From IMG/VR virus record IMGVR_UViG_3300045740_000123, positions 21,145 to 85,144 of that record: a stretch of 64,000 bases of DNA; one strand, given 5' to 3'. The notes beneath the pieces are model-generated. The model did not search any database and was not told the DNA's origin. It saw only the letters and a program-made list of their open reading frames with translations. Of this stretch, positions 1-7,542 are shown in pieces (within the stretch, counting starts at the first letter, position 1; each line of letters opens with the position of its first letter). This stretch comes from a virus. Both the position numbers and the translations under genes were made by a program.

Positions 1-148
1 CTGTTTTTTTAGTTGATTTGTACTTACGTGCTTTATCTAAAGCAGCCTTACGCTTTTCTTTATCACTCATCTCAGAACCATCTGCGTTCTTGGCTTCCTT
101 TTTGCGGAAGTGTTCAAGAAGCTGAGGAGGCATTTTGCCTTTTGCCAT
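1..148 (-). CDS. Small basic phage protein, cut by the left edge
   Basis: Begins at ATG 148-146 and runs off the window, so only the first 49 residues are visible. They are hydrophilic and lysine-rich (MAKGKMPPQLLEHF... then repeated KR/KAA). I recognise the type (MPPQLLEHF plus a charged tail) from phage structural regions but know no function. It is the last visible member of the minus-strand virion-type block and follows the coiled-coil protein at 180-716 by about 30 bases. Confidence 0.6.
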   Translation of the reverse strand, partial: MAKGKMPPQLLEHFRKKEAKNADGSEMSDKEKRKAALDKARKYKSTKKT

Positions 149-179
149 GACAGTTGTTTTTCTTTATTTTAACTTATTT

Positions 180-716
180 TTATTCTTCTAATTGCATACG
201 AGCCCAGACACTCATTGTTGCTTCATGTAGTGGGGCTTCGATGGGATCATCTTTGAAGATGAACATCAACTCACGAATGGCGCGATCTGCTCCAGCCATT
301 AGAAGGCCCTTACGATCTTTGCCGGATGTATATTGTTCAACTTGATTGATGGTTCCACGTAATTCTTTTTGCATGGCAGCAATACGCGCCACGCCAGAAT
401 CACGTTTCACGGCAAGGTTCTCAATGTCATCCCTAAGACGACGAATATCCTCTCGCATCTGCTCAATCTCATCTAAGAGCATTTTGCGGTGGTCTGGCTT
501 TGGATACCGTTCTTCTATCCAGGTTTCACAGGAAGGGATGCTTCCTACATAACCAAGGAATCTGGCATAAAGGAACGTCTCAATGACAGAGTAATTTTCT
601 TTAGCAAAAGAATGGAAGGATTCCTGGACGCTTTTATCCAGGGAATCCAACCACTCTTGAAAACATTCAGAAGAAGTCAAAGCAGAGCTTTGCCTTTTAG
701 TTGAAAATTTTAGCAT
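180..716 (-). CDS. Coiled-coil phage protein, unknown function
   Basis: 178 residues. The N-terminal part (about 1-70) is helical with aromatic residues; residues about 78-125 form a clear coiled coil rich in E, R, L and D (EQMREDIRRLRDDIENL). The C-terminal third ends in a second helix. Its ATG overlaps the stop of the 286-residue gene upstream (position 716), so the two are probably translationally coupled. A helix plus coiled-coil plan is compatible with a small terminase subunit or a scaffold-like protein, but no motif decides it. Confidence 0.75.
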   Translation of the reverse strand: MLKFSTKRQSSALTSSECFQEWLDSLDKSVQESFHSFAKENYSVIETFLYARFLGYVGSIPSCETWIEERYPKPDHRKMLLDEIEQMREDIRRLRDDIENLAVKRDSGVARIAAMQKELRGTINQVEQYTSGKDRKGLLMAGADRAIRELMFIFKDDPIEAPLHEATMSVWARMQLEE

Positions 717-1576
717 CAGAAACGATATGCACCTGCTGCTTTCAAATAATCTCGGCTGCGATCACGCTCAGAGAATTCCTGAAGCTGCTGCTTTTGTTCT
801 TCTTGAGAAGTCTGGAGTTTCTGCAGAAGGTCGGTAAACAGTTTCGGATCAAAAGCAGTTGATGCGTTTTGTTGTTGCAGATAACCTGCCAAATCAAACG
901 AAGGTTCTGGAGGAGCCGGAGGCTCCTGACCACCTTGTTCCTTAAGTGCCTTCATTTCTTCTGTCAAACTCTCAAAGAGTGTCTTGAGTTCGTCCAGCTG
1001 TGTCGGCTCTGTTGCCACCTCTGTTGTTGTGGTAGTTTTAGGAGGGGCAGCTTCAGGCGTTTCAATGGCAGGAGTCTTGGTTTTGTTTTTGCGAACAAAG
1101 TCACGAACGCGCTGCAATTCTTTCTTGCTGTCGATTTTTCCAAAACCTAAAGTCTTGGCTGCATCTAAGTAAGCAGGATTTTTATTTGCATCTCTTAAAT
1201 TTTTATTTAAACCGTCTTTACCTGCTTTGCCTATTGGGAGGCCAATACCCGGTAAAGTTTTTGGTGTTTTGTTTTGTTTTGATTGAGTTGAAGCCGCTTG
1301 CTTAGCCTTGCCTGGTTTTGTTCCTTGCAGAACATTCAGGATGGATTTATAAGTTTTAGGGTTTGTTACGGAAGCTTTGGCCGGGGCAGCTCCAGGGATG
1401 GTGTTCCTGGCAGTTCCCGTCGCAGCCGGAGAGCTTGCTTTTGCTGCTGGAGCACTTGCACGTGCTGCGGGGGCTGAAGCCTTGGCACCACCTCCTGCCT
1501 TAGCGCCACCTCCTCCCTTGGCACCGCCGCCTCCCTTGGCACCACCACCGCCTTTTCCGCCGCCGCCTTTAGCCAT
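716..1576 (-). CDS. Low-complexity Gly/Ala/Lys-rich virion-type protein
   Basis: 286 residues. The first 60 are almost pure glycine, alanine and lysine (GGGGAK repeats, then APAAKASSPAA). A basic middle follows, then a proline/threonine linker and a C-terminal glutamine-rich coiled coil (about 225-275). Disorder plus a coiled-coil end fits an internal or connector virion protein. It sits in the minus-strand virion block and overlaps the next gene by one base. Strand asymmetry makes the plus-strand frames here open, but they are shadows. Confidence 0.75.
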   Translation of the reverse strand: MAKGGGGKGGGGAKGGGGAKGGGGAKAGGGAKASAPAARASAPAAKASSPAATGTARNTIPGAAPAKASVTNPKTYKSILNVLQGTKPGKAKQAASTQSKQNKTPKTLPGIGLPIGKAGKDGLNKNLRDANKNPAYLDAAKTLGFGKIDSKKELQRVRDFVRKNKTKTPAIETPEAAPPKTTTTTEVATEPTQLDELKTLFESLTEEMKALKEQGGQEPPAPPEPSFDLAGYLQQQNASTAFDPKLFTDLLQKLQTSQEEQKQQLQEFSERDRSRDYLKAAGAYRF

Positions 1577-1595
1577 GTCTCTTAGGGATTATGGG

Positions 1596-1742
1596 TCAAT
1601 AAGAAGATTGGGTATCGGGTACGTTTTTAAGTTGTTCCCGAGATTTTTTTAGTTGCTCCAGGAGAACTTTAAAGTTCTGCGGATCAAAGGGTGCATTGAT
1701 GGGAGACCCTGGTTTAACAAAAGAAGAAACGGTTTCTTCCAT
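1596..1742 (-). CDS. 48-residue phage protein
   Basis: Short frame from ATG 1742 to TGA 1596 lying in the gap between two larger virion-type genes. The product begins MEETVSSFVKPGSPINAPF and continues with a short lysine-rich helix (LLEQLKKSREQLKN). The gap, spacing (20 and 34 bases to its neighbours) and protein-like composition support it. Function unknown. Confidence 0.55.
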   Translation of the reverse strand: MEETVSSFVKPGSPINAPFDPQNFKVLLEQLKKSREQLKNVPDTQSSY

Positions 1743-1776
1743 CTTTAGCAATGGTTTAATTATAACAGTTTAGATA

Positions 1777-2496
1777 TCAAGTAAATGCGTAGCCGATCAA
1801 GCCATATAACGCATTTGCTTGCTGCGTTTGTGCAAGATCTTTTGATGTTTTAGCAGAGATTAAAGCTTGCTCACGCGCAGACTTGGCTTGGATCTTATAA
1901 GGATCAATCTGAGTGGCGTACTCCATCTCAGCAATTGTAGAACCCTGTGCGCTATCTGGGCTTAACCCTGATAAGAAATCTTTGATGGAGGAAACAGGGT
2001 AACCGAAAGGTGACGTAGAAGATTGTTCGCCAGTCTGAGTAACTGTAGGAGTGGTCTTAACGTATTTACCGGTGGCTGGATCAGCTTTGTAGCGACCAGA
2101 TTCGCCAAGAAAACGAGAGACTTGGCCAGATAGCTGCTTACCTAAAAATGTTTGAGCAAGGTAATCTTGTACGTCTTCTTTTGAATAACCTTGACTGGCG
2201 GCTTTTTTAACAGCTTCTGAACTGATGGGGCGACCATAATACCCATCAAACTCAGCAAAACCTGCTTTTTCAAACGCAGATTTTACTTTGCCTGTTAAAG
2301 CAGAAACAGGAACTGCGCCAGAAACTCGGTTTAAGTATTTTTCAAAGCTTTCCCCTTTTTTACCTTTTGTTGCTTTACGAAATTCTTTGTTGCTTATTAC
2401 ATCGTTGGGGCCACGATAACCAACGGATTTACCAATCTTGGCTTGTTTTGCAGAAGAAGGTTTTGCACCTGTTCTAAAAAGTTGTTCTAAACTCAT
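1777..2496 (-). CDS. Virion-block protein, unknown function
   Basis: 239 residues, soluble, rich in Ser, Lys, Ala and Tyr. It contains two similar 'YGRP/GYS' style segments and a C-terminal helical stretch with AQTQQANALYGLIGYAF. The adjacent gene at 2543-3310 shares the motif 'FYGRP' and a similar style, which suggests related or interacting proteins. No enzyme motif seen. Part of the co-oriented virion block. Confidence 0.75.
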   Translation of the reverse strand: MSLEQLFRTGAKPSSAKQAKIGKSVGYRGPNDVISNKEFRKATKGKKGESFEKYLNRVSGAVPVSALTGKVKSAFEKAGFAEFDGYYGRPISSEAVKKAASQGYSKEDVQDYLAQTFLGKQLSGQVSRFLGESGRYKADPATGKYVKTTPTVTQTGEQSSTSPFGYPVSSIKDFLSGLSPDSAQGSTIAEMEYATQIDPYKIQAKSAREQALISAKTSKDLAQTQQANALYGLIGYAFT

Positions 2497-2542
2497 TGCT
2501 GTCTACCGTGCTACTTATAAGTATAAGATTAGAAAACAAAGA

Positions 2543-3310
2543 TCAGTAATTTAAAGCCGAGGATGGGGTGCTCCGGTTAAAGCGGAATGTACCGGTCATT
2601 GCACCATCAGCTGTGCGATAAGGCATCCCGTACTTGCCGCCATAAGGAAGATTGGCCATGAATGCAAGAGGATTAGAACGAATATATTCTGGGGAACTCA
2701 TCAAAGCAGTGCCAAGGAATTCAGAGAATGCTTCAGGCGTTGCTGCTTTACCAACAGCTTGAGCTGCTTTTTCGTATCCTTGTAATTGACTTTCGCTTAA
2801 TTGGCCCAGGCCAAGTTGTTGCGCAGCAAATTGAGTGAAAGGACGATAGCTTTGTACGGTGCTGGTCGGAGTAATGCCACGGGTTGTTGAAGCAATCTGC
2901 CCTGCCACCTTAAATGTCTCAGGCAGTTTGTAAGCAAGTCCAAAATCTTCAAAACGAGAAGATGCTTCTTGAGGACTTAAGCGACCAGCCCCGACTTGAT
3001 CCGTCAGATATTGAGCGTAATCTCCTGCCTGGCTAAAAATATTTTCTTCCCCTTTGCGTATATCAAATAAAGCACTTAAACCAGTCTCGCTAAGACGCTT
3101 AATCTGTTCCTGGGAAGATGTGCCACCAGATTTAATTTCCCCGGTAGGGAAACCAAACTGATCTAAACGTGGCCTTCCATAAAATTCGGAAGTGCCGCCA
3201 GATTTATCTTTAGCGTCTTTTTCTTGAAAGTAGGAAGAAAGTCCAGGTGCCGCTGGCATTTGGGACTTACTGCCGGAAGTGGGAAAATATGACTTAACAG
3301 GTGCTGGCAT
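2543..3310 (-). CDS. Virion-block protein, unknown function
   Basis: 255 residues. The N-terminus is disordered (PAPVKSYFPTSGSKSQMPAA); the middle is helical and glutamine/alanine-rich; the C-terminus ends in a tyrosine/glycine segment (NLPYGGKYGMPYRTADG). No signal peptide or membrane segment. Position between other virion-type genes with 30-50 base gaps argues for one late transcript. Function not recognised. Confidence 0.75.
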   Translation of the reverse strand: MPAPVKSYFPTSGSKSQMPAAPGLSSYFQEKDAKDKSGGTSEFYGRPRLDQFGFPTGEIKSGGTSSQEQIKRLSETGLSALFDIRKGEENIFSQAGDYAQYLTDQVGAGRLSPQEASSRFEDFGLAYKLPETFKVAGQIASTTRGITPTSTVQSYRPFTQFAAQQLGLGQLSESQLQGYEKAAQAVGKAATPEAFSEFLGTALMSSPEYIRSNPLAFMANLPYGGKYGMPYRTADGAMTGTFRFNRSTPSSALNY

Positions 3311-3347
3311 TTTTTTTACTCAATAATTATTATTTTAACTGAGTAAA

Positions 3348-3857
3348 TTAAAAAAGATTTAACGGCGACACATAACCAGGCATTGCTGAAGATAGTTGTG
3401 CAGCATAATCTTGGACACGATCAAAGCGAGAAAGACCTCGATTGATTGCCATGGCTGGGTTATAGGCCTGGAATTCAGCTTCTTGCTGTGCTTGCTTGAA
3501 CGCATTCAAACGATTTGCGGCGCCACCGGCACCAGTGTTATAACGCTGCGTAAGGTAATCAAAACCAAAGCCAGCCCATTCTTTGGCAAGCTCGCGACGG
3601 GTCGCTTCTTTTGAAGCTTGTTTGGTTGCTTCTGCAGCTTTTTCAGCAGCTTGTTCAGTCGCACTGGCAGCTTTTGACGCACCAAAGATAGAACCAGCTG
3701 CAGAAATACCGGCTGCCGCAAGTGGAATAAGTGGGAAAGCCATGGAAGAACTAGAAGCTGATGTAGTGGTAAAAGGGTTTTTTGATAAAGAATCAGCTAC
3801 ACCAGAAAACTGACCTGCTGTATCTATACCAAAACCGCCATCAAAGGGACCTGCCAT
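3348..3857 (-). CDS. Internal virion protein-like, Ala-rich helical
   Basis: 169 residues. After a glycine-rich start there is a hydrophobic Ala/Gly stretch (about 40-62, FPLIPLAAAGISAAGSIFG) followed by a long alanine/lysine/glutamate helix (KAASATEQAAEKAAEATKQ). Podovirus internal virion proteins such as T7 gp14 share this plan of a small membrane-prone segment next to an amphipathic helix. That comparison is by style only. Neighbours on both sides are virion-type. Confidence 0.75.
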   Translation of the reverse strand: MAGPFDGGFGIDTAGQFSGVADSLSKNPFTTTSASSSSMAFPLIPLAAAGISAAGSIFGASKAASATEQAAEKAAEATKQASKEATRRELAKEWAGFGFDYLTQRYNTGAGGAANRLNAFKQAQQEAEFQAYNPAMAINRGLSRFDRVQDYAAQLSSAMPGYVSPLNLF

Positions 3858-3880
3858 GACTCAATTATAAAGGTAAAGAA

Positions 3881-4318
3881 TCAACCAAACGTCACACTAC
3901 GACGCACAGGGTTGAACGGAGTGGCACGATAAATATCGGCAATCTGTCCAGGAATGGAGGCCAGAATTTGTTGACGTTGTGGGTTGTAGATCATGGTTGC
4001 AACTGATTCGGCGGTCTTGGGAATCAGGTTGACCAGATCACGCTTCATTTGCATATCAAAAGCTTGCTTGGCTTCTTCGCCACGAAACTCTTTATATACA
4101 TTCATGAGTTCACGTAAACGATCGGGGTCGTTATACATGTCCTCTTTGCGTTGCATTTCAGTAACAAGCCAAGGAAGAATCTGTTTATCCGGATCGTAGG
4201 GGTTATCAGAACGTTCCTGTTGCTGCTGAAGCATTGAACCAAACACGCTTCCGTCCATACCGGAAGAACCTGGTTCATTACCAGCAAGATTGGTAAACGG
4301 TAAGGAGAAAGGTGCCAT
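3881..4318 (-). CDS. Virion-block protein, unknown function
   Basis: 145 residues, mixed charge, with a glutamine cluster near residue 30 (MLQQQQERSDNPYDPD) and a conserved-looking helical centre. The C-terminal end is basic with RRSVTFG. No motif recognised. It lies 11 bases downstream of the glycine-zipper protein at 4330-5253 and probably shares its transcript. Confidence 0.75.
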   Translation of the reverse strand: MAPFSLPFTNLAGNEPGSSGMDGSVFGSMLQQQQERSDNPYDPDKQILPWLVTEMQRKEDMYNDPDRLRELMNVYKEFRGEEAKQAFDMQMKRDLVNLIPKTAESVATMIYNPQRQQILASIPGQIADIYRATPFNPVRRSVTFG

Positions 4319-4329
4319 TGTTATTTATT

Positions 4330-5253
4330 TCAACCGATAGAGATGTTTGGTGAACCTAATGCAACAACATAAGGATTGGTTGCAAGCGCTTGACGCATGG
4401 TAGCGCCACGCTCACGTTGTGCACCAAGAGCAAGGTTGGATTGAGCGCCGACCATCATCTGTTGCAGATAAGCATTGTTCTGGGTATTGATCAATGCTTG
4501 TGCACGAGTCAGCTGATCGTTTGCAAGTTTGGTGGTGATGGGAATCATCGCCCGCTGCATGTCGATCTCTTGCTGATTCTGGAACTGCGTCAAATCTTTA
4601 ATGTTTGACGTAGTCATGCCCATCATGGTGCCGTAATACTCAAGCTGACGCTTTTGGTTACGGTTATCAAAATCTTGTTGGGCAGCAGCATCATTAAGAT
4701 TGATGCGTCCCAGGGGAGTTTCAATGAAACGAGGAGGCTGTGCAACTTCCGTACCGGCTTTACCAGTAGGAGGTTTACCGGTGTAGGCAGAGACTGCAGC
4801 TTCTGCTGCACCGCCGCCAAGCATGCCGCCCAGAGCAGAGCCGGCAAGACCGCCGATTACCGTACCAACGCCAGGAAGCAGGGCAGTACCTAATGCAGCA
4901 CCAGCAGCACCACCTGCTGCGGAACCAACCAGGCCACCTGCTGCTTCAGCTGGACGACCTTCCATCAGGGAAGGGATTGCCATCAGCGCACCACCAGCCA
5001 AGCCACCGCGCAGGCCAGCACGCATTGGTTTATTACGGATATACTCTCCAGCGCCTTTAGCTTTTTCCTGCACAGACTCAAGAGCAGTGCCGGTACCAGC
5101 CTGAAGATTTGCCATGAAATCTTGCAAACCTTGTTGAGCCCGTGCACGGCGGCTCTGAGATGGAGCAGTGCCACCAACCTCCATTACTTCACCGGAGACT
5201 GGATCCCCCATGTAAGTCTTACCGGTGGATGGATCCGTAAAAATGCGAGCCAT
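4330..5253 (-). CDS. Glycine-zipper virion-type protein
   Basis: 307 residues. The N-terminus resembles structural proteins (MARIFTDPSTGKTYMGDP). Residues about 80-155 form a long Gly/Ala membrane-prone region with GxxxG zipper repeats (GGLVGSAAGGAAGAALG, GTVIGGLAGSALGGMLGG). The C-terminal half is helical and glutamine-rich. Glycine zippers insert into membranes, so a role in DNA ejection through the host envelope is a reasonable inference but not shown. Confidence 0.8.
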   Translation of the reverse strand: MARIFTDPSTGKTYMGDPVSGEVMEVGGTAPSQSRRARAQQGLQDFMANLQAGTGTALESVQEKAKGAGEYIRNKPMRAGLRGGLAGGALMAIPSLMEGRPAEAAGGLVGSAAGGAAGAALGTALLPGVGTVIGGLAGSALGGMLGGGAAEAAVSAYTGKPPTGKAGTEVAQPPRFIETPLGRINLNDAAAQQDFDNRNQKRQLEYYGTMMGMTTSNIKDLTQFQNQQEIDMQRAMIPITTKLANDQLTRAQALINTQNNAYLQQMMVGAQSNLALGAQRERGATMRQALATNPYVVALGSPNISIG

Positions 5254-5275
5254 CTATTTGATTATTTCTTATATC

Positions 5276-6190
5276 TTAAATTTTATCAGTACTCATTTCG
5301 TATTCAGCAACTGTTGGTAATTTAGGACGATTACCAGCAGCAATTGCTTCGTTAACAACGTTGCCGGTGGTTACGCCAAGCACAGATCCAACTGCGCCAC
5401 CAATTGCCCCACGAATCGCACGTGTTTTAGGAGTACCTCCACCGGCAGCGGCAATCTTCGCGCCAGCTGTACCAGCAGCAAAACCTCCGACCATCGGAAG
5501 ACTTACAGGGAAACCAAGCATTCGAACTTCTGGATGACCCTGAAGATTCTCCATAGTTCCTTTGACGATACCAAGACCAAGAAGGCCTTTTTCGTTATAT
5601 AAGAAATTAAGGTAGTTACCATAGCGCTCAGGCGTTAAATCGGGAATCTCTTCTTTTGCAGTGGCATACTTTAAGGGGTCGCCAGTACGGCCAAGGAAGA
5701 AGCGTTCAAATAATTCCTGCACTGGTTGCGCAGTTTGTCGACGATCCTCTGCACCTTTTGGAGAATAGGTCTGAGCGTAACCTTCGGGACGAAACTGCTC
5801 TTCTGGATTAGTAATGTCATAGGTACCAGCGGCAGCAACGGCTGGTATGGCAATGGCAAGACCAGCTGCAGCACGGCCGGTAGGTGTGTCGATTTCTTTG
5901 ACGCCTACTTCAGCGGCACGTTGAGCGATAGCAAGAGGATGGTTCCAACGCCACCAGTAGGTTCGCGTGCCGTCGTTACCAACGTCAATCAACATACGTG
6001 AGGTATAAGCACCAAGAAACTGACCAGGGGTTTCACGCGCTGAAATACCTTTTGCTTTGATAGCTTCTTTAAAACGCGGATCTAAAACACTTTCACCATA
6101 TCCAAGTCCCTCACGGACCATACGGATCTGGGCGATGTCTGCTTTTTTAAAACCACGTTTATATTCTTTTAAAAAATTAAGAGGATTCAT
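5276..6190 (-). CDS. Virion-type protein with two Gly/Ala membrane segments
   Basis: 304 residues. A basic soluble N-terminus (MNPLNFLKEYKRGF) is followed by a hydrophobic stretch at about 107-126 (AAAGLAIAIPAVAAAG), a charged middle, and a Gly/Ala-rich C-terminal half with GGFAAGTAGAKIAAAGGG and GAIGGAVGSVLGVTTG. It overlaps the upstream gene by one base. Like its neighbours it looks like a membrane-active internal virion protein. No enzyme motif. Confidence 0.8.
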   Translation of the reverse strand: MNPLNFLKEYKRGFKKADIAQIRMVREGLGYGESVLDPRFKEAIKAKGISARETPGQFLGAYTSRMLIDVGNDGTRTYWWRWNHPLAIAQRAAEVGVKEIDTPTGRAAAGLAIAIPAVAAAGTYDITNPEEQFRPEGYAQTYSPKGAEDRRQTAQPVQELFERFFLGRTGDPLKYATAKEEIPDLTPERYGNYLNFLYNEKGLLGLGIVKGTMENLQGHPEVRMLGFPVSLPMVGGFAAGTAGAKIAAAGGGTPKTRAIRGAIGGAVGSVLGVTTGNVVNEAIAAGNRPKLPTVAEYEMSTDKI

Positions 6191-6762
6191 TAGCTTGCTC
6201 CTCCAGCCATAACAAGCTGATCAATGTAACCAGGGGGCAGATTGGGAAGCATCTTGGTTACTTGCTGACGGTAGTCATCAAGGAATGTTTGCTCAATACC
6301 TTGTGCCTGGAATTGTGTGCCAGGGGCAACAGCTTGTGGTACCTGCAGATTATTGATGCCCTGACGTTGCATCATCTGTTGCATGATCTGTTGTTCCTGC
6401 GAAACCTGCGTGGGTTCCACCATCGAAGGAGCAATCAACCTACCTGCAACAGCTTCCGTTACAAAAGGAGAGACTAAGGAACCGCCAAGATTGGCCGCAG
6501 TCTCCAGGCGGGAAGGGACAAGTTCTTCTTCAAACTTGCCTGGTGCCACCTCAACGCGACGTGACTTGGGTGGGCGTAGTTTACGTGCTGCTGCAGTCAG
6601 TGGTAATGCTGTCGCAATATCCCCGAGACCATAAGCCAGGCCCATGCCAGGGCCGCCGGCCATTGCTCCAAACCCTGCAGATAACGCACTGCCCGCTGCA
6701 ACGTTGCCTACAAGATCTTTATTGCGTTTAGCAAAGCTAAGGGCGCGAGCAAACGGGTTCAT
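6190..6762 (-). CDS. Virion-type protein with Gly/Ala membrane segment
   Basis: 190 residues starting MNPFARALSFAKRNKDL. Residues about 18-50 are glycine/alanine-rich and membrane-prone (AGSALSAGFGAMAGGPGMG). The C-terminal part is glutamine-rich (QEQQIMQQMMQRQGINNL). Start sequence and layout resemble the next gene (both begin MNPxx and are followed by basic residues), which hints at duplication or a shared targeting signal. Confidence 0.78.
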   Translation of the reverse strand: MNPFARALSFAKRNKDLVGNVAAGSALSAGFGAMAGGPGMGLAYGLGDIATALPLTAAARKLRPPKSRRVEVAPGKFEEELVPSRLETAANLGGSLVSPFVTEAVAGRLIAPSMVEPTQVSQEQQIMQQMMQRQGINNLQVPQAVAPGTQFQAQGIEQTFLDDYRQQVTKMLPNLPPGYIDQLVMAGGAS

Positions 6763-6797
6763 ATCAATACTCTTTTCTTTATTTTAATTTGAGTAAC

Positions 6798-7331
6798 TCA
6801 AGAAATTTGCGTTCCGCTCTGCACTGTTTCATCTACAGCTGCAGGCAGTTCAGGAATCACCGGAGTGCCACCTTGCTGAACCATGGAACGTAAATAACCA
6901 AATGGATCCATATTGTCCTGACGAGGGAATGGATTTTTAGTTTTATCTTTAGGATCAATGATTGGACTTAAATTATAAAGTTCGTTCCAGGATGGATTGA
7001 AGTCTGGTTGCTGCTCTGGGAAGTTAGGTGTTTTGGGGCGTCCAATGAAAGGATCGTATTCAAAATCTGGAGAGAACCGTCCGAGATCAGGGAACTGAAC
7101 GTAAGGTTCAGCGTTAGGGTCTTCGGAAACAAAGTTGAGTTTATTGCGTGTTAAGCGTTTGTTTGCTACAGCACGCAGCAATTCCGCCTGACCCATGCGA
7201 GATGGTATCCAGGGTGTCTCGGCGGATTGTGGTTTGACTGCATACTGATCGACTAATTTACTTTTACTTTGGGAGTTGTCCGCAAAGTTAATGTAAATAT
7301 TAGGTGTAGTCTTGGGGCGATCTAGTTTCAT
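6798..7331 (-). CDS. Proline-rich virion-block protein
   Basis: 177 residues, soluble, rich in Pro, Asn, Asp and aromatic residues (PQFPDLGRFSPDFEYDPFIG). No membrane segment or motif. Its start overlaps the stop of the upstream 71-residue gene by 4 bases (7328-7331), so the two are coupled. Function unknown. Confidence 0.75.
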   Translation of the reverse strand: MKLDRPKTTPNIYINFADNSQSKSKLVDQYAVKPQSAETPWIPSRMGQAELLRAVANKRLTRNKLNFVSEDPNAEPYVQFPDLGRFSPDFEYDPFIGRPKTPNFPEQQPDFNPSWNELYNLSPIIDPKDKTKNPFPRQDNMDPFGYLRSMVQQGGTPVIPELPAAVDETVQSGTQIS

Positions 7332-7540
7332 TCAGCTTTTTTCTTCTTATGTAAACCTACAAGAGTTTTACGAAGATTAGCTTGCTTCACAGTTTTTTCA
7401 TCGTATTTATCTGGATTTGATAAAACGTTTTCTTGAAGCTGGGCTGGCGTGATGCCACGGGATTTAGCTTTAGCTGTGAAGGCACCTTCCTTCATCTCCA
7501 TCCCTTGGATCCATTTTTTATCTTTCTTCTTTTCAGCCAT
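7328..7540 (-). CDS. Small phage protein of the 'KKxWIQG...TAKAK' type
   Basis: 70 residues from ATG 7540 (a TTG two codons upstream is less likely). The sequence MAEKKKDKKWIQGMEMKEG followed by AFTAKAKSRG and a KTL(V)-K-rich tail matches a small protein I recognise as widespread next to head and portal genes in phages; the function is unknown. It lies 3 bases downstream of the 623-residue gene's stop. Confidence 0.75.
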   Translation of the reverse strand: MAEKKKDKKWIQGMEMKEGAFTAKAKSRGITPAQLQENVLSNPDKYDEKTVKQANLRKTLVGLHKKKKAE

Positions 7541-7542
7541 GA